DNA from: Metallosphaera hakonensis JCM 8857 = DSM 7519
Lineage (GTDB): Archaea; Thermoproteota; Thermoprotei_A; Sulfolobales; Sulfolobaceae
Assembly (NCBI RefSeq): GCF_003201675.2
Contig: NZ_CP029287.2
Coordinates: 2,034,001-2,098,000, forward strand
Direction of reading: 5' to 3'
DNA length: 64,000 nt
Both the position numbers and the translations under genes were made by a program. The notes beneath the pieces are model-generated. The model was not told where the DNA came from, ran no database searches, and saw only the letters and a list, made by a program, of their open reading frames with translations. Position 1 is the stretch's first letter; the number at the start of each line of letters is the position of its first letter. Of this stretch, positions 50,221 through 59,059 are shown piece by piece.

Positions 50221-50681
50221 TAAAATATGGACTTTTTATGAGCCCATTAGGGCCCATCTCAGTAGCCTCAGAAAATGACGAGATAGTGATGCTAGATTTT
50301 TGTAAATGCGTTGAAACGACGCTTGTAGATAATAATAGTTTCAGGATCCTTTTTGACAGACTCAGGAATTACTTTGAAGGTAAGAAAGTTGAATTCGACG
50401 ATATACCGGTGAAGATGCCCCAAAACCATTTTCGAGCCAGAGTATTTAAAGAGGTCCGAAAGGTCAAATGGGGTCAGTTAGTTAGATATAAAGACATTGC
50501 AGACTCCCTTGGAACATCACCTAGAGCTGTTGGAATGGCTCTTTCAAAAAACTCTGTGCTAATAATAATTCCGTGTCATAGGGTAGTGGCAGAAAATGGA
50601 CTAGGTGGATATTCTAGGGGAATTGGTTTAAAAAAGAAATTATTAATTTTGGAGGGACATAACTTCACCGAGTCGGTATGA
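50217..50681 (+). CDS. ogt: Methylated-DNA-protein-cysteine methyltransferase
   Basis: Suicide repair protein removing alkyl groups from O6-alkylguanine. 154 residues with [37 protein letters not shown] (HTH and Arg finger) and the alkyl-acceptor Cys120 in [18 protein letters not shown]. Starts in an ATGA overlap with thrS. Confidence 0.94.
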   Translation: MIKYGLFMSPLGPISVASENDEIVMLDFCKCVETTLVDNNSFRILFDRLRNYFEGKKVEFDDIPVKMPQNHFRARVFKEVRKVKWGQLVRYKDIADSLGTSPRAVGMALSKNSVLIIIPCHRVVAENGLGGYSRGIGLKKKLLILEGHNFTESV

Positions 50682-50862
50682 GCTCGACTTCCTCCGATTG
50701 ATCTATGTACCAGTCTCTTATAGCCTTCTCTATGCCCTTATCCCTAAGTTCTTTCAGCATCTGATTAAAATGTTCTATTGCTAAATCTTGACAATCATTC
50801 GGCAATCTTGATATTAATTCATTTACTATTTTTCGAATTATATTTACTTCCTCTGGTTCCAT
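50665..50862 (-). CDS. Small hypothetical helical protein
   Basis: 65 residues, acidic and helical ([65 protein letters not shown]), not recognised. ATG 50862 has a TTTTAAG TATA-like box about 23 nt upstream; a TTG 15 nt earlier is an alternative. Its end overlaps the convergent ogt by 17 bp. Confidence 0.5.
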   Translation of the reverse strand: MEPEEVNIIRKIVNELISRLPNDCQDLAIEHFNQMLKELRDKGIEKAIRDWYIDQSEEVELIPTR

Positions 50863-51047
50863 TGGTAAGTGTCTCAACTTAAAACCAGAGAGACCATATC
50901 GTTACTGACTTTCTAGACCAGGCTCAGGTTCACTCATAGGTAGTTTGTATCTAATGTGTTTGAGACTTAGTCAAGAAGGGGCAATTTCCTCATCTATGAT
51001 TAGTCAAAATCCACGCACGTAAGAGATCTTATGTGATACTATGTTTA

Positions 51048-52509
51048 CAGTGGTGTTACACCAATTTTACTCATTAAGAGGAAATTTCTTAAACACGGTT
51101 ATATCTCTCGTTAAGTTGGAGAAATACGTTCAATTACGATGTAATGAACGAGAAAGATTGAATTAATTGCGAAGAAAGCGAGAGGAGACGTGTTTTCCCG
51201 CGTGCTGTAATACTAAATGTCTAGTATTATCAAGTGGGGTGGAGTTGAGGGAGAAAAGATTTAAGCGAGGGACCCCAGAGCCCCAATATGCAAACCATGT
51301 TAAGCGGAGTACAAGTTCCCGTGTACTCCCAAGAGAGGTTGGAGTCCCTCGCTCAAGTTATGGCATTGGAGCAGTTTAAACTTATCTCCCCCAATCCCGA
51401 GAAGCTGGTCCAGGCAGCTCCTTCCCTACTTCAGGGGAACAGGGGGAAGGACTACGTGTACCTCACGAGGTTGGGAGAGGGGTTGGGCTCGCTTGTGGGC
51501 AAGACCTTCACGTTCTGGGACCAGTGCGGGAAGGTGGGTAAGGGGAAGTTCGGGACCGTGCTTGCAGTCGACGAGAGCGGGCTCACGGTGGGGGAGAAGG
51601 GGGAGTTGGAGGCCTTGAGGGATGGAGTTGGGCTCATCCCGTGGAGGAGGAAGGGAGTGAAGGCCAGGAGCGTGGACTTAGTTCACCCAGTGAGGTGTTC
51701 CCTCATGCTCCAGTTCGCCGACCTGAGAGGAGAGAGCCCTTCCCTCTTCCTCCTCCACTCGGTGCAAGAGGTCGTGAAGCACGTGGAGGTAGATTACGTG
51801 CTCGCAGACGCGGGTTTCCTCAACTTCCAGGTACTGAGGGAGATGCCCGTGAAGGTCGTGGTGAGGGGGAAGTCCGGGTTGAAGGGCTTTCAGCAGCTCT
51901 CCTCCCTTCGTCTCCAGGAGAGCGTAAGGAAGGTGGAAGACAGGACTTACGTGGCGTACAGGGAGCTGGAGCTCGACGGCCTCTACTACTACGACGTGGT
52001 CTACGTGAAGGACAAGGAGAGGCCCAGGCACTTCACCTTCGTCACCAACTTCAAGGGCGACCCCTACACCATAGCTGAACTCTACAGGCTAAGGTGGCAG
52101 ATCGAGGAGGGCTTCAAGGTAAGGAAGGCCAGGATAGAGCTGGTGAGGAAGCTCAGGAACAAGGTCTTCCTCTTCCTCTACTACACGATACTGGACAACG
52201 CGTGGAACCTGTTCAACCGTGTCGTCTTCGGCTACATCACTCCAGGCAAGAAGTTCATCTCCTTCGACTCCTTCATCAAACTTCTCTAAAAACCGGGGCG
52301 TGCAGGGTGGGCTATGCACGCCCTCCCAACCACGTGAGAAAAATTCAGAATCCACTGATCCTGATCGAATATACTGGCTAAATATGTCTAAAAATACTTA
52401 AACATGTTATGTTTCATTATGTTTAATCAATATTTACTCTATATCAATCAATGATTAAAAGTACAAACTATATATCATCTAGATGAACTTAATTGGTGAA
52501 ACACCACTG
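51048..52509 (+). mobile_element. IS4-type insertion sequence, copy B (1462 bp)
   Basis: Same element as copy A, in opposite orientation. Terminal repeats CAGTGGTGTTACACCAATT and AATTGGTGAAACACCACTG. A perfect 9-bp target duplication, CTATGTTTA, flanks it at 51039-51047 and 52510-52518, showing a recent, unrearranged insertion. Confidence 0.95.
51288..52289 (+). CDS. IS4-family DDE transposase, copy B
   Basis: 333 residues, near-identical to the copy A product, with DESGLTV, LADAGFLNF and YRLRWQIEEGFKVRK. Starts at ATG about 240 bp inside the IS, with ATAAGCC…TTTAAGCG sequences upstream typical of an archaeal promoter. It appears intact. Confidence 0.93.
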   Translation: MQTMLSGVQVPVYSQERLESLAQVMALEQFKLISPNPEKLVQAAPSLLQGNRGKDYVYLTRLGEGLGSLVGKTFTFWDQCGKVGKGKFGTVLAVDESGLTVGEKGELEALRDGVGLIPWRRKGVKARSVDLVHPVRCSLMLQFADLRGESPSLFLLHSVQEVVKHVEVDYVLADAGFLNFQVLREMPVKVVVRGKSGLKGFQQLSSLRLQESVRKVEDRTYVAYRELELDGLYYYDVVYVKDKERPRHFTFVTNFKGDPYTIAELYRLRWQIEEGFKVRKARIELVRKLRNKVFLFLYYTILDNAWNLFNRVVFGYITPGKKFISFDSFIKLL

Positions 52510-52608
52510 CTATGTTTAGTGAGGAAAACCGGGATAGAGACAGTTTAATTGCATTATCATCATTGTGTTGAAGATTGCTTTTAACCTGCGATCTCAATAT
52601 TATCTTAT

Positions 52609-52962
52609 ATGTTTGATACTCTCGTTCAGATAGCAAACGAATTAAATAGAGGTAATATAAGCAGGGCCGGTAAGATGATTTTAGACTTAACTAGAGACGA
52701 AGATAATGAAAATATACTAAAAGTATCCTCAGAGATAGAGCGATTACTTAGGGAAATAGAATCTAGGGATTCTTTCGTTGACTATCTAGGAGAGGAAGCT
52801 ATTGAACTTGATCAGATAGAACAAGAAATGAACGAGCTAAGGAAAAGAAAGCTAAAGATCTTATCGGTATATCTTTTGAGAAAGCTTAGCAAGGGAAATC
52901 TGATCATCGAGAATATAATCAAACGGAATTTCGTATCTCAGAAACCCCAAACCTATATGTGA
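52609..52962 (+). CDS. Hypothetical helical protein
   Basis: 117 residues, highly charged and almost entirely helical (MFDTLVQIANELNRGNISRAGKMILDLTRDEDNENILKVSSEIERLLREIESRDSF…IEQEMNELRKRKLKILSVYLLRKL), likely coiled coil. Not recognised. It ends just before the convergent tRNA-Thr gene. Confidence 0.55.
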   Translation: MFDTLVQIANELNRGNISRAGKMILDLTRDEDNENILKVSSEIERLLREIESRDSFVDYLGEEAIELDQIEQEMNELRKRKLKILSVYLLRKLSKGNLIIENIIKRNFVSQKPQTYM

Positions 52963-52964
52963 GG

Positions 52965-53050
52965 AGCCGCGGCCGGGATTTGGACCCGGGGCCTCTGCCT
53001 GCCCAGGATTTTACCAGGGCAGCGCTCTAGCCAGGCTGAGCTACCGCGGC
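52965..53050 (-). tRNA. tRNA-Thr (GGT), intron-containing
   Basis: Acceptor GCCGCGG/CCGCGGC with U73, as usual for archaeal tRNA-Thr; D arm GCTC…GAGC; anticodon stem CTGCC/GGCAG; T arm CCGGG-TCCAAAT-CCCGG. The total of 86 nt leaves a mature 75-nt tRNA if an intron of about 11 nt (AAATCCTGGGC) is removed after position 37. This intron is very short, and its exact ends are uncertain because GGGCAG/GGCAG repeats allow alternatives. Confidence 0.85.
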
Positions 53051-53189
53051 ACAGTTATCTAAGAATCAAGAGTAGTTCAAAAATTTAACCTAAGGAGGTT
53101 TGGAGTCAAATCAGAACTTAATGCCCCATATTATCAAAGTGGATTTATTGTTTAGGAGCTGTATACCTTGGAGGTTTAGGACAAGCACT

Positions 53190-53960
53190 CATAACTAACG
53201 TTTCTGATAAGTTCTTGGCTAGCGATCAGAGTTGCTAGGGGTAAATATTTCCAAAATATTAACGTAGACTTAGACAAGTTAAGATATAATGTAAGTTATC
53301 AGGGCGAAAACATGGATTATTCCAAAAAGTCTCTAATCCTCCTTTCAGTTTAAGGAAGTTAGACATGGGTACTTTAACAATAGCTTAATGATATCTGAAA
53401 GGATAAACATCATAATGAACGAAAGTTATACATTGCTATCATAGCGCTTCTCTAAATCCCTTAAGGACGTAGTCTGGAGGTCTCAATCCTAGTTGCGCTC
53501 CGCACCGGCAAGCAAGATAATAAGTTAGAGCCCATTCTCTTTATCTTGACGGTATCCAAAGGGGGCAGAAGACTCCGTCCCCAAGGATGGATAGTCCCTT
53601 TGTAGTCAATCTAAATACAAAAAAGGACTCACATACCTTAATAACAGTGACTGACGGAGTAAGCTTCACCGAGACGCCTTGGTTAAAGCGGGAGTTGATG
53701 TGATACGTCTTTGCTCCTGGCAGTAGTCCTTAGGATATCATGTTCACTTTTGGGTGGTGAGACTCTCAGATGTGGAGCTCCGCCCTCTACCCTCTGGGCA
53801 GAAGCTTCCATGTATGGATATGTAAGAAACGTTATTTTCAGGTAGAAACATACAACTATAGTCGATAGTCCCCTCTGGGCAAGGTGGAGCTGAGAAGGAG
53901 GAGACCCCTACCTTGAGATGGAAGCCACGTTCGCTAGATCGGGGTGGGTTCACAGTGAGT
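53190..53960 (+). pseudogene. Decayed tnpB (IS200/IS605-type) remnant
   Basis: No intact frame, but broken coding pieces remain. FKEVRHGYFN near 53355-53380 resembles IKEVRHKYFN of the intact TnpB at 57843-59006. A C-terminal piece, once the hairpin element at 53801-53873 and one duplication are removed, reads DVELRPLPSGQGGAEKEETPTLRWKPRSLDRGGF. The adjoining GAAGCCACGTTCGCTAGATCGGGGTGGGTT is typical of IS200/IS605 right ends. I infer an old TnpB element. The upstream part is too decayed to place exactly. Confidence 0.5.
53801..53873 (-). repeat. 73-bp miniature hairpin element, copy 3, inserted in the tnpB remnant
   Basis: Minus-strand sequence GGGGACTATC…GGAAGCTTC with the shared core ACCTGAAAATAACGTTTCTTACA. 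A perfect 8-bp duplication, TCTGGGCA, lies at 53793-53800 and 53874-53881, and a further CCC also matches. Removing the element and one duplication restores an open frame across the site, which shows that it inserted into pre-existing tnpB sequence. Confidence 0.8.
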
Positions 53961-54008
53961 AAACCATCTATCTGATACATAGTAAATCCTAGGATGAAGT
54001 CTCAATCT

Positions 54009-54431
54009 CTACTTTATTATGAGCACGGGTATTTTTGACTCTTGAACGACTCTACTGGAAACGCTCCCCAGTAATATCCTCTTAAACGTTGATAGACCCC
54101 TACTTCCCATAACCACCAGAGATATGTTATTCTTTTGGATGTAATCAAGGATTATTGTGCCTGGATCACCCTCTAAAGCCTCTCCTACCCCTTTTATGCC
54201 TGCGCTGTGTACTTCCTGTAATGCCTTATCTACATCCTCTTTAGCCTTCTTTTCCAGTGCTTTTACCGCGTTCAATGGTGGTAATACACCCGCGTTATAG
54301 AAAATAGTCTCGTCCACAACTTCTAGGACATAAATCGTGCTTCCATATTTCTTTGCTAAGTCTATAGCTACTCGAAGAGCCTTAACTGAATGTTCCGAGC
54401 CGTCAATGGGGACAAGGATCGATTCAAACAT
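54009..54431 (-). CDS. Universal stress protein
   Basis: 140-residue UspA domain: MFESILVPIDGSEHSVKALRVAIDLAKKYGSTIYVLEVVD and the ATP-binding signature VVMGSRGLSTFKRILLGSVSSRVV (G-x2-G-x9-G-S). Likely ATP-binding. Its cellular role is not evident from neighbours. Confidence 0.9.
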   Translation of the reverse strand: MFESILVPIDGSEHSVKALRVAIDLAKKYGSTIYVLEVVDETIFYNAGVLPPLNAVKALEKKAKEDVDKALQEVHSAGIKGVGEALEGDPGTIILDYIQKNNISLVVMGSRGLSTFKRILLGSVSSRVVQESKIPVLIIK

Positions 54432-54769
54432 TTCAATTTGTTTATAGTTAATTTTGTCCTATAAAGTGAACTACTAGATTTTCCATTACTAAACCAGGAA
54501 CTAAAGCTTGATCAAGATGATGTCAATGATTCTACTGCCCCTGACGTTTAATTTATCTTATTCAATCTTCTTTCTCTCTGAAAGCAATAATAAAAATCTA
54601 CAAGCACTAACTCTTATACATTTACATGATGTTTGCAATAGAGAATTTGCCTTGATGCTTTCCTTAAACCATTACTTTTCATGATATAGAAGCTCAAGCA
54701 TAAAGCAAGTTTTGGCTCCTAATTGAAGGCGGAAATATTATCTATTCTTAACTTCAATTATCTAAAGCA
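54432..54769. other. Gene-free spacer between usp and the MinD-like gene
   Basis: AT-rich, without a credible gene or RNA. A weak C/D-box-like arrangement near 54517-54540 was considered and not accepted. Confidence 0.35.
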
Positions 54770-55450
54770 ATGATACGTTTCGCTGTCATGGGCTCTAAGG
54801 GCGGAGTTGGAAAATCTACCATTGTGTATGGAATATCAAGGTTGCTATCCGAAAGGTATATAGTTACTATCGTTGATTTAAGTTCATCCAGGACCATATG
54901 TAATGTATATGGAGTAAGAGGTAGTTTAATGGATGGTCATGATTACATTGTAGACCAAGGTAACCTTAAGATTATCTCACTTTACTCTCAATTATCAGGT
55001 AACGCAAACCTGGCCAAGTTTAAGGATATATATCTAGATCTCATAACCGAGACCGATTACTTAATCTTAGATTATGGCGTACATTTATACGATAAACTAG
55101 TCTCCGACGAACTGATAGTATTCTACGAAAACATGTCAGTTCCAACACATTTGATTGCAGTGAGTACACCTCAGGAATTTATTATCAGTTCTACAGAAAA
55201 GATGTCGGAATCATATATTAATCTGGTTCATGGTATTAAGGAAGATGCTCAAGTAGTACTTGAATACTTTGTTTTAAATATGGTAAGAGAAAAAACAAAA
55301 TTCAAAACGTTAGCGAAACCTAAGATGGGCTTTGTTGAAATTCCGTTCTATAGAGACTTGTCTTTTAATGGATTTTGGAATGCCAATATACCAAAGGAAA
55401 TAGTATCCATGGCAAACAACTTTGAAGGTTTTTTGGAGTCGAGAGGTTAA
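54770..55450 (+). CDS. MinD/ParA-like P-loop ATPase
   Basis: 226 residues with the deviant Walker A GSKGGVGKST (8-17), YIVTIVDLSSSRTI (switch I region) and DYLILDYGVHLYDKL (Walker B). It belongs to the SIMIBI class that positions or assembles cellular machinery. No partner (ParB-, MinE- or pilus-type gene) lies beside it, so its cargo is unknown. The C-terminal part lacks an obvious amphipathic membrane helix. Confidence 0.78.
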   Translation: MIRFAVMGSKGGVGKSTIVYGISRLLSERYIVTIVDLSSSRTICNVYGVRGSLMDGHDYIVDQGNLKIISLYSQLSGNANLAKFKDIYLDLITETDYLILDYGVHLYDKLVSDELIVFYENMSVPTHLIAVSTPQEFIISSTEKMSESYINLVHGIKEDAQVVLEYFVLNMVREKTKFKTLAKPKMGFVEIPFYRDLSFNGFWNANIPKEIVSMANNFEGFLESRG

Positions 55451-55530
55451 CCCTCATGCTTGAAAATTGTTTCAGATTTTATAGTCAAAACTAGTTTTCG
55501 TCTAACTTCTTATTCCTTCTCTCTTCAGGC

Positions 55531-55564
55531 CCTGGTTACTATTAAGACCTGGTTACTATTAAGA
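55531..55564. repeat. Perfect 17-bp tandem duplication
   Basis: CCTGGTTACTATTAAGA occurs twice head to tail in the 381-bp spacer after the MinD-like gene. The rest of the spacer shows no gene. The duplication is most simply a replication slip. Confidence 0.8.
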
Positions 55565-55810
55565 ACTGCCTTTCCTCTTTGCTATTATTTTACTCTTTCA
55601 TTAATAATATCAACAGAAAGACACTATATAAATAAAAAATCATTTCCAACTTCTCCCTAAAATGCATAGTGAATAACTTCAATTCTCCTCGATATTAATC
55701 TCGCCAAATCTCCTTAAATCTAAAATCAAATCTTAAATTAAAATAGGCCCCAACGTTAACTTTCATAGATATTGAAGTAGAGCACTAAATAGCTTTGTAA
55801 GTAACCTTAA

Positions 55811-56554
<744 letters not shown>

Positions 56555-56570
56555 ACTACCCCGCCCTCAC

Positions 56571-57796
56571 CGGTAGACCCAAAATCATTTTACGAAAAAT
56601 AATTCTGGTTGGGTAGTATCAGATTCGTAAAAAGTAATAGAATTTATTGCTTTGTGAAGAGCGCAACAAATTGAAGAAAGGTTTAAGGCGAGGAACCCGG
56701 TATTATCACGTGGTGAACCTAAGGTGGTAACACCGGGTCTTCCTCACCAAAATAATCTACAACAAATAGGATATAAATTACTTTCCATGTTAACCTTCAA
56801 GGGGAGAAGGGCGGAGGAGGTAGCGAGAGTTCTGGTCTCCGCATGCTTGTGGAAGGACTCCGTGGAGGGCAGGTCCAACGGGTACAACGTGTCACCTCAG
56901 ACCGTGAGGAACTACGTGGAGGAGCAGGGAAACGAGGTTGTGGAGAAGCTCCTGGAGTCCATGAGGAGGATTTCCATGGAGATGCTCAAGGGAGTGAAGG
57001 AGGTCGACGTCTCCATAGATTGGACCACGAAGACGTGGTACGGTAAGCCGGTGAACGGGTTGGGTAGTTCGGCCAAGGGGAGCTCGTGGAACTACGCCAC
57101 CGCGACCACGAAGTATCAGGGAATGGTGCTCCTCCTGGCCTTCGTTCCCCAAGTTAACGGGATGACCAAGGACGAGATCGTGAAGTTCCTCGTGGAGCAA
57201 ATTGCGGGAATGGGCTTCAAGGTGAGGCTCGTAACCCTGGACGCGGGCTTCTACACCGTGGAAGTCCTCAGGTTCATATCGCAGTTCAAGTACGTGATAG
57301 GAGTCCCCGTGGGGGACGTGAAGATATACGAGGAGTTCGACGGGGAGTACGCGACCAATAGCAAGAGACGTAAGAAGGAAGAGCAGGTCAACTTCAGACT
57401 TCTGGTGTATGGTAAGGAAATCGTTAAGAAGAAGAGGAAGACCGTGGTGTACTTCGCGAGGGCGACCAACCTCAACCTAACCAAGAGGGAAGTGCTGAAG
57501 CTGTACAACAAGGTTAGGGGTCCCATTGAGACGTCTTACAGGAACATCAAGGCCTTCCTTCCCTTCACGAGCTCCACCAAGTTCGTCTTCCGCGAGTTGA
57601 TCTTCGTGCTGGCCATGGTCTTCTACTCGCTTTACACCGTGTTCAAGGACGTCATGAGAAGGGAGGAGTTCAGGTTGCTGCTCATCCTCTGCTTTCTAGA
57701 CGATCTATCGGGTCTCAAGGATTTTATATTTACTCTTGAGAAAACACTTAATAACAAGATAGATTTATTTTTACGGAGGTGATTTTGGGTCTACCG
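56571..57796 (+). mobile_element. ISH3-type insertion sequence (1226 bp)
   Basis: Perfect 17-bp terminal inverted repeats CGGTAGACCCAAAATCA and TGATTTTGGGTCTACCG. TCAC on both sides (56567-56570, 57797-57800) is a 4-bp target duplication, or 5 bp if one terminal base is ambiguous. It carries one transposase and is inserted in the right end of the TnpB element. Confidence 0.92.
56724..57782 (+). CDS. ISH3-family DDE transposase
   Basis: 352 residues: helical N-terminal region, catalytic Asp in VDVSIDWTTKTWYGKPV, second Asp in VRLVTLDAGFYTVEVL, and Glu in GPIETSYRNIKAFLPFTSS. This spacing and the RRLLILCFLDD-type C-terminal tail fit the ISH3 group found in Sulfolobus. GTG start; ATG 56787 is an alternative. 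No frame disruption is visible. Confidence 0.85.
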   Translation: MVTPGLPHQNNLQQIGYKLLSMLTFKGRRAEEVARVLVSACLWKDSVEGRSNGYNVSPQTVRNYVEEQGNEVVEKLLESMRRISMEMLKGVKEVDVSIDWTTKTWYGKPVNGLGSSAKGSSWNYATATTKYQGMVLLLAFVPQVNGMTKDEIVKFLVEQIAGMGFKVRLVTLDAGFYTVEVLRFISQFKYVIGVPVGDVKIYEEFDGEYATNSKRRKKEEQVNFRLLVYGKEIVKKKRKTVVYFARATNLNLTKREVLKLYNKVRGPIETSYRNIKAFLPFTSSTKFVFRELIFVLAMVFYSLYTVFKDVMRREEFRLLLILCFLDDLSGLKDFIFTLEKTLNNKIDLFLRR

Positions 57797-57842
57797 TCAC
57801 GGACAGGGCTTTGGGGTTTCCAGTACCCTTCACGGAATACCT

Positions 57843-59006
57843 TCATCTCCCCTTCGGGCCGTTTACGGAACCCCGACCCGTACCTCTCGTTAAGGCACGG
57901 GCTATGTTAATTGAGGCGTTCAAATCGCGATTATATATCATCCCGCATTTAGGACATCTGTATTCTCTCCTATCTGCACGGGTAACATGTCCACATCTGT
58001 GGCAAGTCCTGGATGTGTTCTTAGGGTTGATGTAAATCACGTTAATGTCCTCGAGTTTTGCTTTATACTCTATCATACTTTGTAATTTTCTAAACGGTAG
58101 GGAGTGGAACCTCCTATTGAGCTTCTTCCCCCTCTCAAAGTTCTCCCTGATCCCCGTGAGCCTCTCCATAACAATCACTGGGGAGGGAAACTGTTTAGCG
58201 TATTCAACGATCTTCTTAGATATAACGTGAAGCTCGTGGTTCACTATCCTCCTCTCTTTTCCCCTAAGTCTCCTAACTACGTCAAGCCTCCTCTTTTCTT
58301 GGAGCTTTTTCCTGATGTTGAAGTACTTGTGCCTCACTTCCTTTATCTTAGAACTCCTAAAGAAAGTACCCTTGACGGGTTTGTCATTAACCAGCGCAAC
58401 TACGGTAGCTAGGTTTCTTTTCCCCAAGTCTATACCTATAGCTGTTTGTGGCTTGTACCCCTTGAAGGGCTTCTCTAACGTGAAATATGCATACCATTCC
58501 CCACCTCTCTTTACGAGTTCAACTTGTTGCAACGACCATTCATCTTCAACTAGAGCGTCTTCTATCATCTCCTCCTGTCTTTTACCGAACTGCACCGGGT
58601 ACCAAGCTCCCTCTCCGTCAAGTTGAAGATATAACCAGTAAGGTGTTAGCTTGGTGTCCCTCTTCACCAGTTTGAATGCACGATAGTTCACACGTATAGA
58701 CACGCGATGTACATGGAACTCTCTTCCTTCGTTTTCCTTTACCAGTTCCACCGCTTTGTCCCTCGCGGTCTGCGTGAGCGTAGAAGACAGACCGAACCTC
58801 ATTCTAGCCTCCTTATACGCCTTCTCCTGAAGGAGCGTTTTATCCCTTATCTTAAAAGAAGCGAAGAACTTCACGGCCTTCCGATACTTCTCCAGGACAA
58901 CATTCAGTTTGTGTCTCTTCTCCCTATTAGGGTTCAGAATCTTACCCTGTATTGTTACCTTCACTTCCGCCTTCAGGGAACGTCCCAAAAATATTTGGTT
59001 TGCCAC
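57843..59006 (-). CDS. tnpB: TnpB, RNA-guided nuclease family
   Basis: 387 residues with all RuvC-type parts: first Asp (AIGIDLGKRNLATVV), Glu (VIVMERLTGIREN), zinc ribbon CHRCGH…CPKCGM and final Asp (YNRDLNASINIAR). TnpB relatives are nucleases guided by an omega-RNA made from the element's 3' end. Here that 3' end is interrupted by the ISH3-type IS after about 46 bp downstream of the stop, so a normal guide RNA cannot be made from this locus. Confidence 0.9.
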   Translation of the reverse strand: MANQIFLGRSLKAEVKVTIQGKILNPNREKRHKLNVVLEKYRKAVKFFASFKIRDKTLLQEKAYKEARMRFGLSSTLTQTARDKAVELVKENEGREFHVHRVSIRVNYRAFKLVKRDTKLTPYWLYLQLDGEGAWYPVQFGKRQEEMIEDALVEDEWSLQQVELVKRGGEWYAYFTLEKPFKGYKPQTAIGIDLGKRNLATVVALVNDKPVKGTFFRSSKIKEVRHKYFNIRKKLQEKRRLDVVRRLRGKERRIVNHELHVISKKIVEYAKQFPSPVIVMERLTGIRENFERGKKLNRRFHSLPFRKLQSMIEYKAKLEDINVIYINPKNTSRTCHRCGHVTRADRREYRCPKCGMIYNRDLNASINIARALTRGTGRGSVNGPKGR

Positions 59007-59059
59007 TACAATTTATACTTAATTCCCCACCCTTGCGGATGGGGTCTCTGGTGTTAGAG

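Larger units (their letters stand above)
56555..59044 (-). mobile_element. TnpB-only IS200/IS605-type element, interrupted near its 3' end
   Basis: It contains an intact tnpB and no tnpA (IS1341-like). The left end is probably marked by the CCCCA…TGGGG hairpin at 59025-59044 and the right end by GGGCGGGGTAGTTT at 56555-56566 (minus strand). The right-end hairpin, which restored would read GCCCTGTCCGTGAGGGCGGGG, is split by the ISH3-type element at 56571-57796. The exact outer limits are uncertain because this IS type makes no target duplication. Confidence 0.65.

Noticed and set aside
42475-52509. Inversion between IS copies A and B as the cause of copy A's missing target duplication
   Set aside because: Copy B retains a perfect duplication on its own two sides; a single A-B inversion would have separated it.
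54505-54545. ATGATG…CTGA as a C/D-box small RNA
   Set aside because: The C box is imperfect, the spacing is too short for a guide region, and there are no flanking complementary ends.
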